Origin: Marinobacterium rhizophilum
GTDB lineage: Bacteria > Pseudomonadota > Gammaproteobacteria > Pseudomonadales > Balneatricaceae
DNA length: 64,000 bases
Assembly: GCF_024397915.1 (NCBI RefSeq)
Contig: NZ_CP073347.1
Span: forward strand, 2,418,001 to 2,482,000
Direction: 5' to 3'
The translations under genes were made by a program, and so were the position numbers. Numbering within the stretch: position 1 is the first letter of the stretch; each line of letters begins with the position of its first letter. Below are positions 44,271 through 53,045 of this stretch, one piece after another. The notes beneath the pieces were generated by a model, which was given only the letters and a program-made list of their open reading frames with translations, was not told where the DNA came from and ran no database searches.

Positions 44271-44275
44271 GAGAG

Positions 44276-44581
44276 TCAGGCGCTGTCCTTGGTCACCAGC
44301 GCGCGCTGGCGTTCCAGGTCGTGATGAGCAATGGTCAGGCGTTTGCGAGCCGAACGCAGGCGGGTTTTAAGCCCCAGAATCGCCACGCTGCTCAGCAGAA
44401 CCCCGAGCACGCCGCCGCACACAAAGGCAGCTATCAGCCAGAGCGACAGGCTGGCCTGGGGCAACTGGACCAGAATCAGGTCAATGGTAACCTTGTCGGT
44501 ATTATGGATCGTAAAGAGTATCCCCACGAAAAGGATAACCAGACACAAAATAATGAGTAGCAGCGTTTTCAACCAGCGCAC
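44276..44581 (-). CDS. lapA: LapA-domain inner-membrane protein (DUF1049)
   Basis: Small protein of 101 residues with two membrane helices (about 5-24 and 42-65) and a basic, helical cytoplasmic tail. In E. coli LapA works with LapB in lipopolysaccharide assembly control. The frame starts with GTG (MRWLKTLLLIILC). It lies between ihfB and pyrF. The lapB gene usually found between lapA and pyrF is absent here; only 250 bp of non-coding DNA is present. Confidence 0.85.
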   Translation of the reverse strand: MRWLKTLLLIILCLVILFVGILFTIHNTDKVTIDLILVQLPQASLSLWLIAAFVCGGVLGVLLSSVAILGLKTRLRSARKRLTIAHHDLERQRALVTKDSA

Positions 44582-44616
44582 CGGATCAAGCCTCCAACAG
44601 GCAGAGTAGATAAACT

Positions 44617-44910
44617 CTAGTATTCAGACAGACTGTCATTGACCTGCTCCCGCAGTTCCTTGCCAGGCTTAAAATGCGGTACATGCTTGGCCGTCAAGGG
44701 TACCGACTCGCCGGTCTTGGGGTTACGCCCAACCCGCGGTGCGCGGTAGTGTAGCGAAAAGCTGCCAAAGCCGCGAATCTCGATCCTGTCGCCATGGGCC
44801 AGCGCCTCGGTCATGTGATCCAGCATCGTTTTGACGGCTAGCTCGACGTCCTTTACAGATAGCTGATTATGACGATCTATCAGTCGTTCAATCAACTCTG
44901 ATTTGGTCAT
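44617..44910 (-). CDS. ihfB: Integration host factor subunit beta
   Basis: DNA-bending protein that pairs with IhfA. The product has 97 residues with the usual MTKSELIERLIDRHNQLS start, the GDRIEIRGFGSFSLHYRAPR arm region and the NPKTGESVPL turn with the intercalating proline. It lies 108 bp downstream of rpsA, the conserved rpsA-ihfB pair, with a terminator-like hairpin between them. Confidence 0.97.
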   Translation of the reverse strand: MTKSELIERLIDRHNQLSVKDVELAVKTMLDHMTEALAHGDRIEIRGFGSFSLHYRAPRVGRNPKTGESVPLTAKHVPHFKPGKELREQVNDSLSEY

Positions 44911-44983
44911 GACAACTCTCCCTAAAGATTCAGGCTATTTGGCAAGCCTTCATTCCAATGACGCGGCAAAGCCCTGGCTACAT

Positions 44984-45015
44984 CATACAAACAGGGAGAG
45001 CCATGCTCTCCCTGT
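44984..45015 (-). terminator. Terminator-like hairpin after rpsA
   Basis: Perfect 11-bp arms ACAGGGAGAGC (44991-45001) and GCTCTCCCTGT (45005-45015) with a 3-nt loop. The minus-strand tail is a short TTTG, so termination may be partial, leaving some readthrough to ihfB. Confidence 0.65.
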
Positions 45016-45018
45016 CGA

Positions 45019-46701
45019 TCAATCATCCGACTTGTTCATTTGCGCCTTGATCAGGTCACCTATGGTCGTCGGCCCGGCAGAGACCACCGGCTGATCCTGT
45101 ATCGACTTGAGTGCCTGCTGGTCGACCTTCGCATCGCGCTGTTTCTGAGACAGCTGGATGGTGCGGCTGCGACGATCGACATTGATAACGGAGGCTTCAA
45201 CCTGGTCACCGGGCTTGAAGCCTGTTGCCAGGTTCGCCCCGCGTTCAGCCGAAACCTCGGACGCGCGCAGCACGCCACTGATCCCCTCGGCCAGCTGCAG
45301 GGTAACCTGTTTGGCATCTATATCCGTCACGGTACCCGTAACCAGTGCGCCCTTGCCGAACTGGGCCGCATATTCACCAAAGGGATCTTCGGCCAACTGC
45401 TTGACGCCCAGCGAAATACGCTCGCGCTCGGTATCCACGGACAGCAGCACAGCGGTGAGGTCATCCCCCTTGTTCAGGCTTTTGGCGACCTGCTCGCCCG
45501 GCAGATCCCAGGACAGGTCAGACAGATGCACCAGGCCATCGATACCGCCGTCCAGGCCGATAAAAACACCGAAATCGGTAATGGAGCGAATTTTTCCGGT
45601 CAGGGTATCGCCCTTGGTATAACGGCTGGCAAAGGCCTGCCAGGGGTTGTCACGACACTGCTTCATACCCAGCGAAATGCGCCGGCGCTCAGTGTCGATA
45701 TCGAGCATCATCACCTCGATTTCATCACCCACCTGCACCACCTTGGAAGGATGAACGTTCTTGTTGGTCCAGTCCATTTCCGACACATGCACGAGGCCTT
45801 CAACACCGGCCTCGATCTCGGCGAAACAGCCGTAGTCCGTCACGTTGGTGACCCGAGCCTTGGATCGGGAGCCCACGGCGTGACCGTCCATGAGTGTCAG
45901 CCAGGGGTCCTGGCTCAGCTGCTTGAGCCCCAGGGAAACGCGGTTGCGTTCAGTATCAAACCTCAGCACCTTGACGTCGATTTCATCACCGACCTGCAGC
46001 ACTTCGCTCGGATGCTTGACGCGCTTCCAGGCAATATCGGTGATATGCAGCAACCCATCGAGGCCACCGAGGTCGATAAAGGCACCGTAGTCGGTCAGGT
46101 TCTTGACGATACCCTTGATGACGATGCCTTCCTTGAGCTGCGACATCAGCTTTTCGCGCTCCTCATCGTAGGATGCCTGCAGCACCGCGCGACGGGAAAC
46201 GACAATGTTGTTGCGCCTGGCATCAAGCTTCACCAGCTTGAACTCAAGTTCAACCCCCTCAAGGTGGGCCGTATCGCGAATGGGACGGATATCAACCAGC
46301 GAACCTGGCAGGAAAGCCTGCACGGAATCCAGGTCGACGGTAAAACCACCACGCACCTTGCCAACGATCATGCCCTTGACGATCTCGTCCTGCTCGAACG
46401 CCTGCTCCAGCAGGTTCCAGCTTTCGGCGCGCTTGGCTTTTTCCCGTGACAGCATGGTGGCACCAAAGCCGTCTTCCACCGCTTCAAGTGCAACCTGCAC
46501 GCTATCACCCACACCGATAGTCAGATCGCCATGCTCATCCAGGAACTGCTCCCGGGGAATAAAGCCTTCTGACTTGAGGCCGGCATGAACCATGACAAAG
46601 TCATTTTCAATGGCGACAACTGTTCCGGTGACGATGGAGCCAGGCGCCATCTTCAGGTCTTTGAGGCTCTCCTCAAAAAGTTCGGCAAAACTTTCGCTCA
46701 T
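45019..46701 (-). CDS. rpsA: 30S ribosomal protein S1
   Basis: Binds mRNA leaders and helps start translation. The product has 560 residues with six S1 (OB) domains, as in other gammaproteobacteria. Repeats such as GIVKNLTDYGAFIDLGG, ARVTNVTDYGCFAEIEAG and GKIRSITDFGVFIGLDGG mark domains 3-5. The N-terminus MSESFAELFEESLKDLKM is standard. It lies 28 bp after cmk. Confidence 0.98.
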   Translation of the reverse strand: MSESFAELFEESLKDLKMAPGSIVTGTVVAIENDFVMVHAGLKSEGFIPREQFLDEHGDLTIGVGDSVQVALEAVEDGFGATMLSREKAKRAESWNLLEQAFEQDEIVKGMIVGKVRGGFTVDLDSVQAFLPGSLVDIRPIRDTAHLEGVELEFKLVKLDARRNNIVVSRRAVLQASYDEEREKLMSQLKEGIVIKGIVKNLTDYGAFIDLGGLDGLLHITDIAWKRVKHPSEVLQVGDEIDVKVLRFDTERNRVSLGLKQLSQDPWLTLMDGHAVGSRSKARVTNVTDYGCFAEIEAGVEGLVHVSEMDWTNKNVHPSKVVQVGDEIEVMMLDIDTERRRISLGMKQCRDNPWQAFASRYTKGDTLTGKIRSITDFGVFIGLDGGIDGLVHLSDLSWDLPGEQVAKSLNKGDDLTAVLLSVDTERERISLGVKQLAEDPFGEYAAQFGKGALVTGTVTDIDAKQVTLQLAEGISGVLRASEVSAERGANLATGFKPGDQVEASVINVDRRSRTIQLSQKQRDAKVDQQALKSIQDQPVVSAGPTTIGDLIKAQMNKSDD

Positions 46702-46729
46702 TACCGCCCCATCCTCACAAAACAGATGC

Positions 46730-47428
46730 TTACCAGGTCAAACCCCTGTGTCTGGCCTGCTCCAGAACCACGCTCAGAACCTCATCGATACTCATCTGGG
46801 TCGAGTCCAGAATCACCGCATCGGCCGCGGGCTTCAGCGGCGCTACTGCGCGGTTCATATCGCGGTCGTCACGTGCTTGAATATCAACCAATATCGTTTC
46901 AAGGCTAGCACCGAGACCCTTATTTATCAACTGGTTATAACGCCGACGCGCGCGTTCCTGCGCACTCGCATCCAGATAAATTTTCAGCTCGGCAGCGGGA
47001 AACACCACCGTACCCATATCCCGCCCGTCCGCAATGAGACCCGGGGCCTCGCGAAATGCACGCTGACGCTCCAGCAAAGCATCGCGAACCGGCCCGATGG
47101 CCGCGACCCGGGACGCATCAGCGCCGGCGTCTTCGGTACGAATCTGCTGTGTGACTTCCTCGCCTTCCAACAGTACCTGCACCTCGCTGTCTTCACCACG
47201 GGGCACAAACTTCACATCCAGGTGCGCCGCCAGCACCACCAGGGCCTCAACGTCGTCCAGCGCTACGCCGTGATGACGCGCGGCCAGGGCAGTCAGCCGG
47301 TACAGGGCGCCGCTGTCCAGCAAATGCCAGCCCAGCTGGCGCGCCAGCAAGCGACAGATAGTCCCCTTGCCGGAACCACTTGGACCATCGATGCTGATTA
47401 CCGGCACGCTCAATTGCTTCGAGACCAT
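46730..47428 (-). CDS. cmk: Cytidylate kinase
   Basis: Phosphorylates CMP and dCMP. The product has 232 residues. The P-loop is GPSGSGKGT (about 15-23), followed by LLDSGALYRLTALAA and the ADGRDMGTVVFPAA block. The start overlaps the tyrA-aroA stop by one base (TGATG). The order aroA-cmk-rpsA is widely conserved. Confidence 0.96.
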   Translation of the reverse strand: MVSKQLSVPVISIDGPSGSGKGTICRLLARQLGWHLLDSGALYRLTALAARHHGVALDDVEALVVLAAHLDVKFVPRGEDSEVQVLLEGEEVTQQIRTEDAGADASRVAAIGPVRDALLERQRAFREAPGLIADGRDMGTVVFPAAELKIYLDASAQERARRRYNQLINKGLGASLETILVDIQARDDRDMNRAVAPLKPAADAVILDSTQMSIDEVLSVVLEQARHRGLTW

Positions 47429-49641
47429 CAGCCTCCCTCCTTACCTATTCTGAACCCCGCCCGGCAGGCGAGGGTAACAAACTCGGGGAACGCAGCCTCA
47501 AGACAGGCGCATTCCGATATATGTATTTCACCGCTTGCGCGCTGGGAGAGGGCCGCAAACGCCATGGCGACGCGGTAGTCACCGCCGGCATTGAGCGCGC
47601 CGCCACCGATGGCGCCACCACGAATGCAGACACTGTCGGCGCCCACCAGGGCTTCGATACCCAGGGCACCCAGTCCGGTCACCAGCATCTTCAGGAGCCG
47701 GTCCATGTCGTGACGCAGCTCACCGACTCCGCGAATCCAGGTCGCTCCCTGGGCGCAGGCTGCCGCAACCATCAGCAGTGGCAACTCGTCGCTGGCGCGC
47801 GCCAGCAATACGGCCGGAACCTCGATGGCACTGAGTGGGCGGTAGCACACGCGCACATCCGCCACCGGTTCGCCACCCGCGCAACGTTCCTGTTCGAAGC
47901 GGATATCCGCCCCCATCAGGCGCAGAATCTCAATCAGCCCGGTACGCGTCGGGTTGATGCCAACCCGCTGCAGCAGCAGCTCGGAACCCGGCGTAATCGC
48001 CGCGCCGACGATAAAGAACGCCGCCAGGGACATATCCCCGGGCACATCAATCCGGCTCGCCCTGAGCCTGCCACCCGCCTGCACCGCAACCCGCCCCGTG
48101 GCATGATCCAGTGTACAGCCAAGCCCCTGCAGCATCCGCTCGGTATGATCGCGGGACGCCGCAGGCTCGGTCACGGCGGTGCTACCCGTGGCGTAGAGCC
48201 CGGCCAGCAGCAGCGCCGACTTGACCTGGGCACTGGGGACCGGCAACAGGTGCTCTATACCGTGCAGCGACTGAGCGCCGCGAATGCGCAGCGGCGGCAG
48301 GCCGCCGTCGGCAGTGTCTATCCGGGCCCCCATCTGGCGCAGCGGCAGCACCACCTGCTCCATGGACCAGCGCGACAGCGACACATCGCCTGTCAGCTCG
48401 GTATCAAAGGCCTGCCCTGCCAGCACACCGCACAGCAGACGCATCGACATTCCCGAACGCCCAAGGTAGAGCGCCCCTGGCGGGGGCTGCAGCCCGTGCA
48501 GACCGACACCATAAATTTTTACCGCGCCCTGGTGCGGCCCTTCGATCACCACCCCCATGTCACGAAACGCCTGCAGCGTCGCCAGGCTGTCCTCGCTTTC
48601 GAGAAAGCCCTCGATGCTTGTAATACCCTCTGCCAGGGAACCGAGCATGATGGCCCGGTGCGAAATCGACTTGTCACCCGGCAGGCGCACCGGGCCTGAC
48701 AGCGCAGCCCCCGGCTGGGCCCGGTAATCGACCGGGCCGCTATGCGGGTGCTGTGCATAGGCAGAGCTGGACAGAATGCGGCTGAAATGATCCCGCGAAG
48801 CCTTGGCCCGGGTGAAAATGCCCAGCATCGCCTGACTGTCGGCCGAACTGATGGCATGGCGCAGTTTTTCCACACCGGCGCTAAAGCGATCCAGCTGCGC
48901 CAGTATGGCATCACCATTGGTCAGGCAGATGTCATGCCACATGGTGGGGTCCGATGCAGCAATACGGGTAAAGTCGCGAAAGCCGCCGGCAGCGTAACGA
49001 AAGATATCCGTATTGGCAGCTTCCGCTGCCAGGGTGTCGACCAGCGAAAAAGCCAGCAGGTGCGGCAAATGGCTGGTCGCGGCCAGTACCTGATCGTGGC
49101 GCCCCACCTCCATCTGCAGCACCTGCGCCCCCACGGCCTGCCACATGCGGGCAATGACCAGCGTAGCCTCGGCCGAGGACGCCGGCGTTGGCGTCAGTAT
49201 CACCTTGTGGCGCTCAAACAGCTGGGCATCGGCCGCGGCCACGCCGCTCTTTTCAGACCCGGCAATCGGGTGACCGGGCACAAAGGTGGCCGGCAAGGTG
49301 CCGAACGCAGCCTCGGCCGCCGCCACGACATTGCCCTTGGTACTGCCGACGTCCGTCAGCAGGGTATGGGCACGCAGCACCGGGACTATATCTGCCAGCA
49401 CCCTGTCCGTGGCTTTCACCGGTACGGCGAGCACCACCAGGTCGGCCGCCGCCACCGCCGCGCGCAGATCCGGGGCGGCTTCGTCGATAACGCCCAGCGC
49501 CAGGCCCGCCTCCAGCTCCGCCGGGTTGCGATCATAGCCGATTACATGCTGACAATAGCGGCGCTGTTTCAAAGCCTTGGCCAGAGAACCGCCGATCAGG
49601 CCCAGACCAATCACCAGTACCTTGTTGATGGAGAACTTCAC
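47428..49641 (-). CDS. Bifunctional prephenate dehydrogenase / EPSP synthase (TyrA-AroA fusion)
   Basis: Fusion of 737 residues joining two aromatic-pathway enzymes. Residues about 1-290 are cyclohexadienyl/prephenate dehydrogenase (NAD motif VLVIGLGLIGGSLA; GHPIAGSEKSG). Residues about 300-737 are 5-enolpyruvylshikimate-3-phosphate synthase (LPGDKSISHRAIMLGSLAEG; LYLGRSGMSMRLLCG, where the usual NAGTAMR is divergent). The frame starts with GTG overlapping the hisC stop by 4 bp. The same fusion is known in Pseudomonas and relatives. The SGMSMR loop suggests a class II-like EPSP synthase. Confidence 0.95.
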   Translation of the reverse strand: MKFSINKVLVIGLGLIGGSLAKALKQRRYCQHVIGYDRNPAELEAGLALGVIDEAAPDLRAAVAAADLVVLAVPVKATDRVLADIVPVLRAHTLLTDVGSTKGNVVAAAEAAFGTLPATFVPGHPIAGSEKSGVAAADAQLFERHKVILTPTPASSAEATLVIARMWQAVGAQVLQMEVGRHDQVLAATSHLPHLLAFSLVDTLAAEAANTDIFRYAAGGFRDFTRIAASDPTMWHDICLTNGDAILAQLDRFSAGVEKLRHAISSADSQAMLGIFTRAKASRDHFSRILSSSAYAQHPHSGPVDYRAQPGAALSGPVRLPGDKSISHRAIMLGSLAEGITSIEGFLESEDSLATLQAFRDMGVVIEGPHQGAVKIYGVGLHGLQPPPGALYLGRSGMSMRLLCGVLAGQAFDTELTGDVSLSRWSMEQVVLPLRQMGARIDTADGGLPPLRIRGAQSLHGIEHLLPVPSAQVKSALLLAGLYATGSTAVTEPAASRDHTERMLQGLGCTLDHATGRVAVQAGGRLRASRIDVPGDMSLAAFFIVGAAITPGSELLLQRVGINPTRTGLIEILRLMGADIRFEQERCAGGEPVADVRVCYRPLSAIEVPAVLLARASDELPLLMVAAACAQGATWIRGVGELRHDMDRLLKMLVTGLGALGIEALVGADSVCIRGGAIGGGALNAGGDYRVAMAFAALSQRASGEIHISECACLEAAFPEFVTLACRAGFRIGKEGG

Positions 49642-50741
49642 GCAGACAAAACCTCTTCGAGCACCTGCAGGCAGCGTCGGTTCTCCGCCTCCAGGCCAAT
49701 ACTGATACGCAGATGCTCGGGCATCCGGTAGTTGGCCACCGGACGTACTATCACGCCCCGCTGCAGTAATTGCTGATACACAGGGCCCGCCGGGCGACCC
49801 AGGCCGACACAGACAAAATTGCCCACCGACGGGATCACCGCCAGCCCCAACGCCTCAAGCCCGTCCACCAGCTGTTGCATGCCGGCGCGGTTGTTCTCCA
49901 GGGTACGCGCCAGATAGTCGCTGTCCCCCAGCACCGCTTCGGCCGCGGCCAGGGCCGGGCCGGACACATTGAAAGGCTGACGTACGCGATTCAGCAGATC
50001 AGTAATGTCCGTATTGGCTGCGGCAAAGCCGACCCGCAGCCCCGCCAGCCCCCAGGCCTTGGAGAACGTTCGGGTCACCACCAGGTTCGGATAGCGCGAT
50101 AGCAGCTCAAGCCCATTGGGAAACTCGGGATCTTCGCTGTACTCGGTATAGGCCTCGTCGAGCACCAGCACCACGCATGGCGGCAGCGCATCCATAAAGG
50201 CACAGAGCTGCGCCCGGGTTAACCAGGTCCCTGTCGGGTTATTGGGGTTGGCGATAAACACCAGCCGGGTACGCTGCGTCACAGCCGCCAGCATGGCATC
50301 CAGATCATGCCCCCAGTTCAGCGCCGGTGTAACGACCGCGGTGGCACTGCTGGCCTGGGTGATAATCGGATAGACCAGGAAGGCATACTGGGAGTAGATC
50401 ACCTCGTCTCCCGGGCGCAGAAAGGCGCGGGCAATCAGCTCGAGCACATCATTGGAGCCATTGCCCAGGGTGATACTCTCGGGCGCGAGGCCATAATGCT
50501 GCAGCAGCGCCTGCTTCAGACGGTAACCACTGGCATCGGGATAAAGGTGCAGTTCGGTGAGCGCCTGCTGCGCCGCCGCCAGCGCCCGGGGACTTGGACC
50601 CAGCGGGTTTTCATTGCTGGCCAGCTTGACGATATCGGTCAGGCCCAGCTCGCGCTCGAGTTCCTGTGCCGGCTTGCCGGGGACATATGGCTGCAGCCCC
50701 TGCACGCCCGGGGTGGCCCGGGCGATAAAATCACAACCCAT
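49638..50741 (-). CDS. hisC: Histidinol-phosphate aminotransferase (HisC2 type)
   Basis: PLP-dependent aminotransferase of 367 residues. LASNENPLGPSPRALAA (about 40-56), DEAYTEYSE and the PLP-lysine motif TRTFSKAWGLAGLRVG are visible. Placed between pheA and tyrA-aroA, it probably works also or mainly as an aromatic aminotransferase for phenylalanine and tyrosine, as suggested for the Pseudomonas copy. Confidence 0.93.
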   Translation of the reverse strand: MGCDFIARATPGVQGLQPYVPGKPAQELERELGLTDIVKLASNENPLGPSPRALAAAQQALTELHLYPDASGYRLKQALLQHYGLAPESITLGNGSNDVLELIARAFLRPGDEVIYSQYAFLVYPIITQASSATAVVTPALNWGHDLDAMLAAVTQRTRLVFIANPNNPTGTWLTRAQLCAFMDALPPCVVLVLDEAYTEYSEDPEFPNGLELLSRYPNLVVTRTFSKAWGLAGLRVGFAAANTDITDLLNRVRQPFNVSGPALAAAEAVLGDSDYLARTLENNRAGMQQLVDGLEALGLAVIPSVGNFVCVGLGRPAGPVYQQLLQRGVIVRPVANYRMPEHLRISIGLEAENRRCLQVLEEVLSA

Positions 50742-50767
50742 CTTGCGACTCCTGCGATGACGAATAC

Positions 50768-51871
50768 TTACAGCACCGCCTGCGGGTAAGATCCAAGGAG
50801 CTTGAGTTCGAGCGACTCCGACTCCAGCTCCTTGAACAGCGCCTGTACCGGCGCATCGGAGACGTGGCCTTCAAAGTCAATATAGAACACGCTGTTCCAG
50901 GGCCCCGACAGGGTGCGGGTCTCGATCCGCGTCAGGCTGATACCACGCTGGCGAAACGGCGCCAGCAGATCATAGAGGGCACCCGGCTTGTCGTGGGCAC
51001 AGACGAGGATGGAGGTTTTGTCATGACCGCTGGGGCCCACCTCCTGGCGCCCCAGAATCAGGAAGCGGCTGCTGCTTTCGGCCTGGTCTTCGATGTTGCG
51101 TACCGCAACCTGCAGCGGATACAGCTCGATGGCCAGCTCACTGCCAATGGCCGCAGCCAGCCCGAGATCGGACTCGATCGAGGCCTCACGGGCCGCATCG
51201 GCATTGGTTGCCACCGCGACCCGCTCCACCGACGGATAGTGTGCATCCAGCCAGCGCCGGCACTGGGCCAGGGCGGACTGGGTCGCATAGATCCGGGTGA
51301 CGGCATTACGGTCGATATTCGGGCGCACCAGCAAGTGATGATGGATGTTCAGCTCCACCTCACCGACGATGGATATCTGGAAACGGGAGAAAAGATGTAG
51401 GGTGTGATTCACCATGCCTTCGCTGGTGTTCTCGATCGGCACCACGCCGTAATGGGCCGTACCGGCTTCCACCTCGCGAAAGACTTCATCCAGCGAGCCC
51501 AGCGGCGCGGTAATCGCCGACAGGCCGAAATGCTTCACCGCAGCCTGCTGGGTAAAGGTTCCCTCAGGCCCCAGGAAAGCGATGCGCATGGGCTGCTCCA
51601 GCGCCAGACAGACCGACATCACTTCACGAAACAGCCGGGCGACATCACGCTCGGGCAGCGGCCCGGTGTTGCGCTCCATCACCCGGCGCAGCACCTGGGC
51701 TTCGCGCTCGGGACGGTAGAACACCGCATCCCGGGCGCCCTGGTATTTCTGTTTCACCTCGGCGACCTGCTGGGCACAGGCCGCACGCTGATTGAGCAGA
51801 GTCTGAAGCTGCTGATCGATCCGGTCGATCTGATCACGCAGAACCTGCAGTTCCTTTTCCTGGTCACTCAT
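50768..51871 (-). CDS. pheA: Bifunctional chorismate mutase / prephenate dehydratase
   Basis: Phenylalanine pathway enzyme of 367 residues. The AroQ-type chorismate mutase occupies about 1-95 (LRDQIDRIDQQLQTLLNQRA). Prephenate dehydratase occupies about 97-275 (RIAFLGPEGTFTQQAA; PIENTSEGMVNHTLHLF). A C-terminal ACT domain (about 285-367; KPGALYDLLAPFRQRGISLT) provides feedback by phenylalanine. It lies 24 bp after serC. Confidence 0.96.
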   Translation of the reverse strand: MSDQEKELQVLRDQIDRIDQQLQTLLNQRAACAQQVAEVKQKYQGARDAVFYRPEREAQVLRRVMERNTGPLPERDVARLFREVMSVCLALEQPMRIAFLGPEGTFTQQAAVKHFGLSAITAPLGSLDEVFREVEAGTAHYGVVPIENTSEGMVNHTLHLFSRFQISIVGEVELNIHHHLLVRPNIDRNAVTRIYATQSALAQCRRWLDAHYPSVERVAVATNADAAREASIESDLGLAAAIGSELAIELYPLQVAVRNIEDQAESSSRFLILGRQEVGPSGHDKTSILVCAHDKPGALYDLLAPFRQRGISLTRIETRTLSGPWNSVFYIDFEGHVSDAPVQALFKELESESLELKLLGSYPQAVL

Positions 51872-51895
51872 GGCTGGGCCACTCTCGTATCTGAC

Positions 51896-52978
51896 TTAGG
51901 CGTGCTGCTGCGCAAACGTCTGCATGAAATCAATCAGTGCATCCACGGCCGCTTCCGGCACCGCGTTGTAGAGGCTCGCCCGCATGCCGCCGACAGAACG
52001 ATGCCCCTGCAGGTTAAGCAGCCCCGCCGCCTCGGCCTGCTCGAGGAACAGGCTGTCCAGCCCGGCATCCGCCAGGGTGAAAGGAACGTTCATCCAGGAA
52101 CGGCAGTCCGGCGCAATCGGGTTGGCGTAGAAGCTGCTGCTATCTATATAGGCATAGAGTTTGGCCGCCTTGCGACGGTTCACTTCCTCTATCGCCGCAA
52201 CACCGCCCTGGCGCTTGAGCCACTGGAAGACCAGGCCCGCCAGGTACCAGCCAAAGGTTGGTGGCGTATTGTTCATGGAATCGGCAGCGGCATGTACCTG
52301 GTAATCGAACATGGCGGGCGTATTTGCCGCCGCCTTGCCCAGCAGGTCTTCACGCACGATCACCACGGTGAGGCCGGCCGGACCGATGTTCTTCTGCGCA
52401 CCGGCATAGATCAGGCCAAAACGGCTGACATCGATCTGGCGGGACAGGATGCTGGAGGACATGTCCGCCACCAGCGGCACCGCTCCGGTTTCCGGAATGT
52501 AGTTGTATTCGACACCGCCAATGGTTTCGTTGGGCGTGTAGTGCACGTAGGCCGCGTCGGGATCCAGATCCAGCTCGGCCTGACCCGGCACACGGGTGAA
52601 CTGCTCGGATTCCGTGCTACCGGCAAGACGCACCGCACCGTAACGCTTGGCTTCGGCAATGCCTTTCTTGGACCAGATGCCGGTATTGATGTAGTCGGCA
52701 CTGGCCTTGTCGCCCAGCAGGTTCAGCGGCACCATGGCAAACTGGCTGGTGGCGCCACCTTGCAGAAACAGCACCTTGTAGTTGTCCGGAATGGCCATCA
52801 GCTCGCGCAGGTCCTGCTCGGCCTGCTGGGCCACGGAAACAAAGGCATCGCTGCGATGACTCATTTCCATGATCGACAGCCCCTGGCCATGCCAGTCGAG
52901 CATCTCGTCACGGGCCTGTTCCAGGACCTCGGCCGGCAACGCCGCGGGACCCGCACTGAAATTGTATTTGCGACTCAT
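51896..52978 (-). CDS. serC: Phosphoserine aminotransferase
   Basis: PLP enzyme for serine and pyridoxal phosphate synthesis, 360 residues. MSRKYNFSAGPAALPAEVLE is the family start, so the ATG complementary to 52976-52978 is used although the frame is open 50 codons further. The PLP lysine is in AGAQKNIGPAGLTVVIV and MSHRSDAFVSVAQQAEQDLR is conserved. It lies 67 bp after gyrA. Confidence 0.97.
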   Translation of the reverse strand: MSRKYNFSAGPAALPAEVLEQARDEMLDWHGQGLSIMEMSHRSDAFVSVAQQAEQDLRELMAIPDNYKVLFLQGGATSQFAMVPLNLLGDKASADYINTGIWSKKGIAEAKRYGAVRLAGSTESEQFTRVPGQAELDLDPDAAYVHYTPNETIGGVEYNYIPETGAVPLVADMSSSILSRQIDVSRFGLIYAGAQKNIGPAGLTVVIVREDLLGKAAANTPAMFDYQVHAAADSMNNTPPTFGWYLAGLVFQWLKRQGGVAAIEEVNRRKAAKLYAYIDSSSFYANPIAPDCRSWMNVPFTLADAGLDSLFLEQAEAAGLLNLQGHRSVGGMRASLYNAVPEAAVDALIDFMQTFAQQHA

Positions 52979-53045
52979 GTTCTCGCTCACACTCGATCCA
53001 AGGTTACGGATAATAAGGCGACGGCCCCGAAGGGCCGCCGCGGGA

